Part shown: positions 1-6,312 of the stretch, piece after piece
Position numbering within the stretch: the first letter of the stretch is position 1
Layout of the letters: each line of letters starts with the position of its first letter
NCBI GenBank assembly: GCA_964420285.1
Contig: CAYQTE010000059.1
Coordinates: forward strand, 1 to 31,149
Length of the DNA: 31,149 nucleotides
Source of the DNA: CAYQTE01 sp964420285
GTDB lineage: Bacteria; Planctomycetota; Phycisphaerae; Tepidisphaerales; Tepidisphaeraceae
Reading direction: 5' to 3'
Position numbers and translations under genes: made by a program
Notes under the pieces: generated by a model
The model's input: only the letters and a program-made list of their open reading frames with translations
Databases searched by the model: none
Told to the model about the DNA's origin: nothing

Positions 1-27
1 CCGGACCTTCTCCTCGAATCGCACCAT
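1..27 (-). CDS. 5' end of a leftward gene cut by the window edge
   Basis: Only nine codons are visible, reading MVRFEEKVR on the minus strand from an ATG at 27. The start is supported by upstream signals: an AAGGG-like ribosome site about eight bases before the ATG and a perfect TATAAT -10 box at 43-48. The protein cannot be identified from nine residues. The call rests on the promoter and start arrangement alone. Confidence 0.35.
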
Positions 28-42
28 GACCTCAACCCTTAC

Positions 43-69
43 ATTATACGAACACAAAGCACTTTGCAA
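43..69 (-). promoter_or_regulatory. Probable sigma70-type promoter for the leftward edge gene
   Basis: On the minus strand TATAAT occupies 48-43. A TTGCAA hexamer at 69-64 could serve as -35, although the 15-base spacer is shorter than the usual 17. The position about 16 bases before the ATG at 27 fits a short leader. Confidence 0.4.
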
Positions 70-178
70 GAGGAAAATCGCCTGGCCGAAATTTCGCGGG
101 TCGCTGGCGCCGGGGCCTGAATTGCCATCCCCACGCCTTGCGACCCCGCCGCCGCGATGTTCGCCGGATTGACGGGCG

Positions 179-370
179 CTACTGAAGCCAGTGGTTGGAC
201 ATGAGACACCAGCCCGGAATCCGGATAGAATGGCGGGCATGGGCCTGGAGCAAGACATTGTAAAAGGCGAGAAAGTCGTCGTCCGTGCCCAAGAGCCGCA
301 GCCGGCCGTTGGCGCGGTTGACCACGTGATAGACGAATCCTCCGGGAGCGATGCGGGGCGATCGAGGCAT
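179..370 (-). pseudogene. REP-associated (RAYT, Y1-type) transposase, N-terminal remnant
   Basis: The 63-residue translation has the start typical of REP-associated tyrosine transposases (MPRSPRIAPGGFVYHVVNRA) and runs up to the HUH-motif region (CLMSNHW). There the family continues with a second His and about 100 more residues including the catalytic Tyr. Here the frame ends as NHWLQ-stop and nothing recognisable follows leftward. It is a truncated, inactive copy. The family starts with the same residues, so the ATG at 370 is the original start. A GC-rich palindrome at 403-421 lies just upstream, as expected for a RAYT with its REP element. Confidence 0.65.
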
Positions 371-402
371 TGCCCCGCGGTACCAGAGGGCAATGGCTTT
401 GC

Positions 403-421
403 GAAGGGGTGTGTCCCCTTC
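403..421. repeat. Perfect 7-bp inverted repeat, REP-like hairpin
   Basis: GAAGGGG (403-409) and CCCCTTC (415-421) are perfect complements around a five-base loop. It sits 32 bases upstream of the start of the RAYT remnant, the position in which these transposases carry their REP palindromes. No second copy was seen in the window, so the REP assignment is inference. Confidence 0.4.
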
Positions 422-453
422 AATTACCCAAACGCAGTCTATTTGAGCCCATC

Positions 454-909
454 ATGAAAATAACCATCGAAAGAATCGAGCTAGACCGGATCATGGCAGT
501 TCCTGGTCTTCGTGGCACCCTTGGCGTACCGGCACGTTTTACAAGTCCGGTCGCAAGTGGGATGGCGGTGCTCGCACACGGAATCGACGCTCGAAGTCTT
601 GGACAACGCCTAGTACCAGATCATCCCAACTCCATTTTGCACAAACCAGTGGAAGTGAGCGTCGGTTACGAGGCGCTCGATAATCCTCACGCGGTGCCCA
701 TTGTTAAGGAAGACTTCATTGCGCAGCAGCAGAACGAATTTGATTACTTTGTGGAATCGTCGAAAGTTCGAGTTGCGTCCACATGCGAGGTATTTATAAC
801 TGTCGGTGATTGGGTCATCTCCTCGAACCGCCTGCGATCTTCTCAGTTGCCGGAAGACGGCCAAGCGCTGAGCTTCATTCTCCGAGGATTGAGCCTATGG
901 GTTCATTGA
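454..909 (+). CDS. Unrecognised 151-aa protein between two transposase remnants
   Basis: An open frame begins at ATG 454 (MKITIERIEL) and ends with TGA at 907-909. I do not recognise the protein. It has no signal peptide, membrane segment or Cys motif. The mix of charged and hydrophobic residues, with strand-like stretches such as STCEVFITVGDW, looks like a real soluble domain. Base composition is visibly more AT-rich than the surrounding sequence, and the ORF is bracketed by broken RAYT genes at 179-370 and 968-1271. Both points suggest horizontally acquired DNA. The longer frame from 370 is less likely because its first 28 codons overlap the palindrome and transposase border. No strong ribosome site is visible, so expression is uncertain. 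Confidence 0.45.
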   Translation: MKITIERIELDRIMAVPGLRGTLGVPARFTSPVASGMAVLAHGIDARSLGQRLVPDHPNSILHKPVEVSVGYEALDNPHAVPIVKEDFIAQQQNEFDYFVESSKVRVASTCEVFITVGDWVISSNRLRSSQLPEDGQALSFILRGLSLWVH

Positions 910-967
910 ACCAACTAAAGGTCCCGCAAACCTTTACAAGGCGGACGGCTCTGGTGAGTCTTTCTCC

Positions 968-1271
968 ATGCCCCCCATCGCTCGAACCGCGCCCGGCGGA
1001 CTGGTCTATCACGTTCTCAACCGCGCTCCATCCGCTGCCGGGCGATTGGCCGGTGCCCCGACCCAGGGGCTGGCTGGCGACGGTGAACTTGCCGGCCGAT
1101 GAGCAAGAGGAGACAATGATCCGCGATGCGATCAAGCGCAACCGTCCGGTGGGCCGCGCGGCGTGGGTCGAACAGACCGCTCGCGCCCTGGGCCTGGAGC
1201 AGTCTCTGCGACCCCGCGGCCGCCCGGTCGGATGGCGCAAACGCTCGGGTCCGAGTGGGAAAGGCATCTAA
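968..1271 (+). pseudogene. REP-associated (RAYT) transposase with internal deletion and frameshift
   Basis: The N-terminus reads MPPIARTAPGGLVYHVLNRA in one frame from ATG 968 and closely resembles the remnant at 179-370. In a second frame the C-terminal end of the same family follows directly: DWPVPRPRGW, then a basic helix region and GLEQSLRPRGRP, ending at 1271. The middle, about 100 residues with the HUH and Tyr catalytic parts, is missing and the two ends are out of frame. It is therefore dead. The two remnants are in opposite orientation, so they are separate insertions or the product of an inversion. Confidence 0.7.
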
Positions 1272-1311
1272 CGGTTCGCGGGACCTTTATTTCGTTGTGG
1301 GATAGTGACAA

Positions 1312-1638
1312 ATGTCCGCTGACGTATTATTCGGGAAAAGTAGAATGTGGTCCGTTCAGGTGGCCGCGTTCCGGGATCTTATGAGCCGGGCCATCGCATG
1401 CTGCGACGATGCTGTCGTCGGCGACCTGTTGGCTTACGCACGGCATGTCGACTGCCTCAGCGTCGATCGCTACAAAGATCCGCGCATCCAGTCGGAAATG
1501 TGCCGCTGTTTGGTCGCGGCCGGCAAGCGATGGCAAGAAGAGTTGGGCTCGCCTTCGGGGTCCAACGCCGGTTTGGTTCGGTCGATCCAGCGGCTGATTG
1601 ATCATGCGGAGGCGTTTAATAGGGAGATGCCGGCGTGA
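1312..1638 (+). CDS. Unrecognised 108-aa protein
   Basis: ATG 1312 opens a 108-codon frame (MSADVLFGKS to HAEAFNREMPA). The sequence looks helical, with leucine- and arginine-rich segments and four Cys residues that form no known motif. There is no signal peptide. I do not recognise a family. A competing antisense frame spans 1327-1815, but its composition (Arg/His/Pro-rich) is that of a shadow. It stands alone between the RAYT remnant and the lar genes. Confidence 0.45.
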   Translation: MSADVLFGKSRMWSVQVAAFRDLMSRAIACCDDAVVGDLLAYARHVDCLSVDRYKDPRIQSEMCRCLVAAGKRWQEELGSPSGSNAGLVRSIQRLIDHAEAFNREMPA

Positions 1639-2074
1639 AACGGCATGGGGAAAGAGCGAATAAGGCAGACGCGACCATCTAATTGGAACCAGGGCGGCGC
1701 GGCCAGCGTAATTTCGCGGACCAAGCAAATAAAGGCCGTGTCGCCACTGGTTTTTGCGGCTGCGGGGGATTTTTTTCGCGGGCGTGCATGGTGACAAAGA
1801 CGCGAAATGTGTCACCTGTTACCCCCTATGGGACGTCCGCTTCCAATGCCGGGGTGGGCCGTCGTTCTGATTTCCCGGCCATGTGCCATGACGGCCGGGG
1901 CGTCGTGCGGGGTGTATTGCGTGATCACCAAGTGTGCCACGCATCCGAGTTGCGCGGCATTGTTGATCCGGGCGTGATTTCTGAGGCGGCGGCGGCTAGA
2001 ATCGGGGGCGAGTGAGCGGCAATTCGGTTTTTTGACGTGCGTGCGGGTTATTGACCTGCCGGGAAAGACGCCTC
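1639..2074. other. Intergenic stretch without a supported gene
   Basis: About 435 bases lie between the 108-aa ORF and larB. A plus-strand frame at 1683-2015 shows no family features and unconvincing composition. No clear promoter was found, although a TTGACG hexamer at 2032 lies close to larB. The larB ribosome site GGGAAAG is at 2061-2067. Confidence 0.5.
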
Positions 2075-2848
2075 ATGACTTCCAACGAAGCCGGCCGGCT
2101 GCTGGATCAGTTCCATGCCGGCAAGATTTCGCGCCAGGATGTGCTTCGGGCCATTCAGTCCGCGCCGGTGGCGGACCTGGGGTTTGCACAGGTGGACATG
2201 CACCGGGCACTGCGGAAGAACTTTCCGGAGGTGATTTTTGCGGCCGGGAAGACGCCGCAGCAGGTGGTGGCGATTGCCGGGAAGCTTTGGGAGCACGGTC
2301 AGCGGGTGTTGGCGACGCGGGTTTCCGACGACCATGTGCGGGCCATGCGCAAGCGATTCAAGCAGGCGGTGCATCATCCGCTGGCGCGATGTGTGACGAT
2401 GGAAAAGACGCCGCTGGCCAAGCGGGCGGGATTCATCGCCGTGGTTTGCGCCGGGACCAGCGATCTGCCGGTGGCGGAGGAAGCGGCCGTGACGGCGGAT
2501 ATCATGGGCAACCGTGTGGAGCGGATTGCGGATGTGGGCGTGGCGGGATTGCATCGGATGCTGGCGCGGATGGAGACGATTCAGAAGGCGAACGTGATCG
2601 TGGTGGTGGCCGGGATGGAGGGGGCGCTGCCCAGCGTGGTGGCGGGACTGGTGAGCAAACCGGTGATCGCGGTGCCGACGAGCGTGGGTTACGGGGCAAG
2701 TTTCGGGGGGATCGCGGCGCTGCTGGCGATGCTGAACAGTTGTGCCAGCGGCGTGACGGTGGTAAACATCGACAACGGGTTCGGGGCCGGATACGCCGCG
2801 AGCCAGATCAACGTCCTGGCTACACATGATGAAAACGCTCTACCTTGA
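2075..2848 (+). CDS. larB: LarB, pyridinium-3,5-biscarboxylic acid mononucleotide synthase
   Basis: LarB carries out the first step of nickel-pincer nucleotide (NPN) cofactor synthesis, carboxylating and hydrolysing nicotinic acid adenine dinucleotide. The 257-aa product has the usual length. Its C-terminal half is the PurE-like domain: VVVAGMEGALPSVVAGL near 177-193, VPTSVGYGASFGG near 200-212 and NSCASG at 221-226. Cys223 matches the cysteine known to attach covalently to the pyridinium ring in Lactobacillus LarB. ATG 2075 is chosen because GGGAAAG lies about seven bases before it; an in-frame TTG at 2051 is the alternative. The 3' end overlaps larC by 23 bases, indicating coupled translation in a larBCE operon. 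Confidence 0.92.
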   Translation: MTSNEAGRLLDQFHAGKISRQDVLRAIQSAPVADLGFAQVDMHRALRKNFPEVIFAAGKTPQQVVAIAGKLWEHGQRVLATRVSDDHVRAMRKRFKQAVHHPLARCVTMEKTPLAKRAGFIAVVCAGTSDLPVAEEAAVTADIMGNRVERIADVGVAGLHRMLARMETIQKANVIVVVAGMEGALPSVVAGLVSKPVIAVPTSVGYGASFGGIAALLAMLNSCASGVTVVNIDNGFGAGYAASQINVLATHDENALP

Positions 2849-4223
2849 CATCTTCAGCGGTATCGCCGGCGACATGTTCATCGGCGCCCTGCTTGACCTG
2901 GGCGTGGACGCGGCGCGGCTGGAGCGCGAGCTCAAGAAGCTCAAACTCGACGGCTATCACCTGCACATATCGCGGCAGGAACGATCCGCCATATCCGGGG
3001 TAAAGTTCGACGTCCACCTCGCCCACGATCACGACCATCATGGCGAGCATACGCACGATCACGATCACGAACATTCCCACGAGCATCGTGACGAGCACGC
3101 GCATCATCATGAGCATGGCCATGAACACTCGCACGAGCATGCCCACGAGCATCATCATGAGCATGAACATCCCCACGGGCATGAGCATCCCCACGGGCAT
3201 TCACACGATGACAGCCGGGACTTTCAGGAGATCAAACGGCTGATTTCGCGGAGCACGCTGTCGGCGTGGGTGAAGCGCAAGTCGCTGGCGGTCTTTGAGC
3301 GCGTGGCCCAGGCCGAGGGAAAGATTCACGGTCTGCCGCCGGATCAGGTGCATTTTCATGAGGTTGGGGCGGTGGATTCGATCGTGGACATCGTCGGGGC
3401 GGCGATCGCGCTGGAATTGCTGGGCAAGCCGCGCGTGGTGGCCTCGCCGGTGGTTGAGGGAACAGGCTGGACGCACTGCGCCCACGGCCGGTTTCCTGTT
3501 CCGGCGCCCGCCACACTGGCGATATTGGGCGCCCGGGGCATCGGCATCACGCAGTGCGATGAGCCGCACGAACTGGTCACGCCCACGGGAGCGGCGATTC
3601 TGGCCGAGTTCGCCGAAAGCTTTGGCGCGATGAACGATCTGGTCGCCGGGAAGATTGGCTTTGGCCTGGGCACTCGCGAAAACAAGACCCGGCCCAATGT
3701 GCTGCGGGCCGTGTTGGGCACGCAAGCCGAGGCGGGAGATGCCAAATCCGCGGCGGCCGGGGCGGACGAATATTGGGAGACCGATCGCATCGCGGTGCTG
3801 GAAACCAATCTTGATGATTGCACGGGGGAGATTCTCGGCGGCTTTGTGGAAACGGCTCTGGCGGCCGGGGCGCTGGACGTGTTTCATACTCCGATTCAAA
3901 TGAAGAAGAACCGGCCGGGTGTCTTGCTGACGGTTTTGTGCGGTGAAGGAGAGGCGGACAAGTTCAGCGAGATGATCATGCAGGAGACGACGTCGTTCGG
4001 GGTTCGCAAGACGATCGCCGAGCGGCGGAAGCTGCGCCGCGAATTCGTGGCCGTGCAGACCGCATTTGGCGAGGTGACGGTGAAGGTTGGCCGGCTGGGG
4101 AAAAAGGGCGTGCAGGCGGCGCCGGAATTTGAATCCGTGCGGAAGGCGGCCAAAGATAAGAAAGTGCCGGTGAAGCAGGTGTTCGAGTCGGCCGTTCAAA
4201 ACGCGAGGAAGCTGAAGCGATGA
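2826..4223 (+). CDS. larC: LarC, nickel insertion protein (P2TMN nickel cyclometallase)
   Basis: LarC inserts nickel into the dithiolated pyridinium nucleotide in a CTP-dependent reaction, the last step of NPN cofactor synthesis. The 465-aa protein begins with the family's LYLDIFSGIAGDMFIGALLDLG and has FHEVGAVDSIVDIVG and ETNLDDCTGE further on. Residues 67-127 form a histidine-rich stretch with 32 His, a likely nickel reservoir. In Lactobacillus plantarum full-length LarC requires a ribosomal frameshift; here both parts are in one uninterrupted frame. The start at 2826 lies inside larB, and an in-frame ATG at 2829 is equally possible. The stop overlaps the larE start as ATGA. Confidence 0.92.
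   Translation: MMKTLYLDIFSGIAGDMFIGALLDLGVDAARLERELKKLKLDGYHLHISRQERSAISGVKFDVHLAHDHDHHGEHTHDHDHEHSHEHRDEHAHHHEHGHEHSHEHAHEHHHEHEHPHGHEHPHGHSHDDSRDFQEIKRLISRSTLSAWVKRKSLAVFERVAQAEGKIHGLPPDQVHFHEVGAVDSIVDIVGAAIALELLGKPRVVASPVVEGTGWTHCAHGRFPVPAPATLAILGARGIGITQCDEPHELVTPTGAAILAEFAESFGAMNDLVAGKIGFGLGTRENKTRPNVLRAVLGTQAEAGDAKSAAAGADEYWETDRIAVLETNLDDCTGEILGGFVETALAAGALDVFHTPIQMKKNRPGVLLTVLCGEGEADKFSEMIMQETTSFGVRKTIAERRKLRREFVAVQTAFGEVTVKVGRLGKKGVQAAPEFESVRKAAKDKKVPVKQVFESAVQNARKLKR
3024..3206 (+). repeat. His-codon repeat tract inside larC
   Basis: The DNA repeats six-base units of the CAT-GAG/CAC-GAG type, encoding alternating His with Glu, Asp, Gly or Ser. It gives 32 His in 61 residues (LarC 67-127). 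Near-identical short units such as GAGCATCCCCACGGGCAT occur twice in succession at its 3' end, which points to expansion by slippage or unequal exchange. Confidence 0.85.
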
Positions 4224-5122
4224 GTACCGCCACCGAGAAACTGGAGACGTTGCGGACGGTGCTGAGCGGCTACGGCTCGTGCCTGGTGGCGTATTCGGGG
4301 GGCGTGGATTCGGTGTTTCTGGCGCATGTGGCGCACGAGTGCCTGGGCGAGCGTTCGCTGGCGGCGATTGCCGATTCGCCCAGCCTGCCCCGTCGTGAGC
4401 TGCAGGAGGCTCTGGAGATCGCGGCGACTTTTGGCTTTCCCGTGCGCGTCATCAAAACCAGTGAATTCGACAACCAGAGCTACACATCCAACCCGGCCAA
4501 CCGGTGTTATTTCTGCAAGCATGAACTGTTCGAGCATTTGACGCCGCTGGCCCGCGCGGAGAAGTTCGCCGTCATCGCCTACGGTGAGAACGCCAGCGAC
4601 AACGGTGATTTTCGCCCCGGCGCGCAGGCGGCGGCGGAATATCAGGTGCGGGCGCCGCTGAAAGAGGCGGGGTTGACCAAGGCGGATATCCGCGAGCTTT
4701 CGGCCCTGCTGGGGCTGCCGACGGCCGACAAGCCGCAGATGGCGTGCCTGAGTTCGCGCGTGCCGTACGGCGAGCCGGTGACGCCGGAAAAGCTGTCGAT
4801 GATCGAGCAGGCCGAATACGCCCTGCGCGACCTTGGATTCAAAGATGTTCGCGTACGTCACCACGAGCTGAAGATACCAGCCGATCCGTGGCGAGGCCCG
4901 GGGAATATCAAATCCGCCCCACCCGCCCCGCCGCCGGTTGCACATCTGGCCCGCATCGAGGTTGGCGCGGCGGAGATGCCCCGGTTCCTTGCCAACGGCG
5001 TGGCCGACAAGATATCCGCGGCGCTGATGCAGCTTGGCTACGCGCATGTGACGCTGGACTTGCGGGGTTATCGCCGGGGCAGCATGAATGTTGTGCTGGG
5101 TATTCCTGCCGCTCGGGTCTGA
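4220..5122 (+). CDS. larE: LarE, ATP-dependent sulfur transferase for the nickel-pincer cofactor
   Basis: LarE adenylates the pyridinium dicarboxylate and converts the carboxylates to thiocarboxylates. The PP-loop SGGVDS is at residues 26-31. Cys176 in MACLSSRVPYG has the same number as the sacrificial Cys176 of Lactobacillus LarE. Two further cysteines, NRCYFCK (96 and 99), are present; the set of three is the pattern of LarE proteins that use a [4Fe-4S] cluster to carry sulfur rather than destroying their own cysteine. Residues about 216-241, Pro/Ala-rich, separate RVRHH from LARIEV, which I expect to be nearly adjacent in the family, so they look like an insertion. The start ATG 4220 overlaps the larC stop. 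The gene ends two bases before the convergent phosphatase gene. Confidence 0.92.
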   Translation: MSTATEKLETLRTVLSGYGSCLVAYSGGVDSVFLAHVAHECLGERSLAAIADSPSLPRRELQEALEIAATFGFPVRVIKTSEFDNQSYTSNPANRCYFCKHELFEHLTPLARAEKFAVIAYGENASDNGDFRPGAQAAAEYQVRAPLKEAGLTKADIRELSALLGLPTADKPQMACLSSRVPYGEPVTPEKLSMIEQAEYALRDLGFKDVRVRHHELKIPADPWRGPGNIKSAPPAPPPVAHLARIEVGAAEMPRFLANGVADKISAALMQLGYAHVTLDLRGYRRGSMNVVLGIPAARV

Positions 5123-5124
5123 TG

Positions 5125-6312
5125 TCACACAAATCGTACCGACGGCTTCTTCAAGTAGCGTGATTCCAGTAATTCCGCGATTTTGCGGATGATGTTGCGG
5201 CGAAGATCGAGTTCGACCGGCACGTTGGGATCCTGGTGGGCTTCGTTGATGCGCGTGCCCACCACGAACTCGACGATGTCGCTTTCGAGCATGAGATTCA
5301 CCAGCGCCCCGGCCGCATTGCGCGGCGATTGCCGCGGCGTGACTCCCGATTGCAGCAGTTCCGCCACGCGCGCCAGCGTGAGCGTGCCTTCGGTGATCAA
5401 ATCCACTCCCTCCATTTTCGATGGAGGCGGGATCGCCGGGTCGAGCTGACTGAGGTCCATCGTCACCTTCCGGCCGAGTCTTTCGGCCACGATGGACGCC
5501 GTCGTGCCGCCGCAGATCGCCTTTCGGCCCGGGAACGTGCGGGCCAATTCGGCCAGTTCGCCGTCGCGCGATTTGGAGAACGGCGGCCCGGTGATGACCA
5601 GCAGCCGCCTGGGCCTGCGGAAATAGATCACGCCACAACTGATGTCGTCCTTGGCCCGCTGGCCGTCATTTTCCAGCGATTGTGCCCGCAATTGTTCCGC
5701 CAGCCGCTGCGCCGACACGTCCGGCTCGCGGAGCGTGGCGTTGCGAAGATAGGTCACGACGTTCTGCCGCTCCCAGCCCAGCGGCATTCCCGTACGGCCG
5801 AGGCCCGACTGGCTGACGCCGTCGGAGAAATACACGATGCGATCCCCCAGCGCCATGCGGAAATTGGCGTAGCTGATGATGCGGTCCTTCCAGTGGTCCA
5901 GGGCCATGGTGCGTTTCTCGACCGGCACTTCCTGGCCCCTGCGCAGGAGAATGAACGGCGGGTTGCCGTGTTCGATGACGCGGCAGCTTCCCTCGGCGTC
6001 GAGGTCGACAATTGTGAACGTGGCGTAACTGATCTTGCGCACGGCGCAGATCGGCAGCGTGTCCATGATGGTTGCGGCGCTGCGGCGCAGATCGACGTAG
6101 CTGGCGGTGTACTTCATCGCCATGGTGGCCGTCAGCGTCGCCAGCACATTGGCTTTGGCGCCGCTGCCCAGCCCGTCGCTGATCACGGAAATGATGCGGC
6201 CCTCGGCACGCAGATTGTGCGTGAGAAAGACATCGCCGGAGACATACTGGCCGAACTTGGCCTGTTGCCGGCAATCAATGTCGATAAAGCTCTCGCCATT
6301 GGTCGTTGTCAC
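5125..6312 (-). CDS. SpoIIE-type (PP2C-like) serine phosphatase of the hydrogenase operon
   Basis: The N-terminal domain (about 1-235) is a SpoIIE/RsbU-type metal-dependent phosphatase: SDGLGSG with Asp46, YFSDGV with Asp164 and KDDISCGVI with Asp222/223 supply the metal-binding acidic residues. It should remove phosphate from Ser or Thr of a partner protein. The C-terminal 150 residues are not recognised. GTG 6312 is preferred because GGAG lies six bases upstream; an ATG at 6354 would add 14 residues but has no good ribosome site. Either start overlaps the end of hydS (6275), so the two are translationally coupled. The family is found beside sensory [FeFe]-hydrogenases, which suggests that HydS controls it. 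It is the last gene of the operon. Confidence 0.85.
   Translation of the reverse strand: MTTTNGESFIDIDCRQQAKFGQYVSGDVFLTHNLRAEGRIISVISDGLGSGAKANVLATLTATMAMKYTASYVDLRRSAATIMDTLPICAVRKISYATFTIVDLDAEGSCRVIEHGNPPFILLRRGQEVPVEKRTMALDHWKDRIISYANFRMALGDRIVYFSDGVSQSGLGRTGMPLGWERQNVVTYLRNATLREPDVSAQRLAEQLRAQSLENDGQRAKDDISCGVIYFRRPRRLLVITGPPFSKSRDGELAELARTFPGRKAICGGTTASIVAERLGRKVTMDLSQLDPAIPPPSKMEGVDLITEGTLTLARVAELLQSGVTPRQSPRNAAGALVNLMLESDIVEFVVGTRINEAHQDPNVPVELDLRRNIIRKIAELLESRYLKKPSVRFV

Noticed and set aside
3024..3206. CRISPR-like or minisatellite array
   Set aside because: The periodicity follows His codons inside LarC, without spacers. It is a coding repeat.
2826..4223. Programmed frameshift in larC as in Lactobacillus
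   Set aside because: The frame is continuous from N- to C-terminal motifs, so no frameshift is needed.
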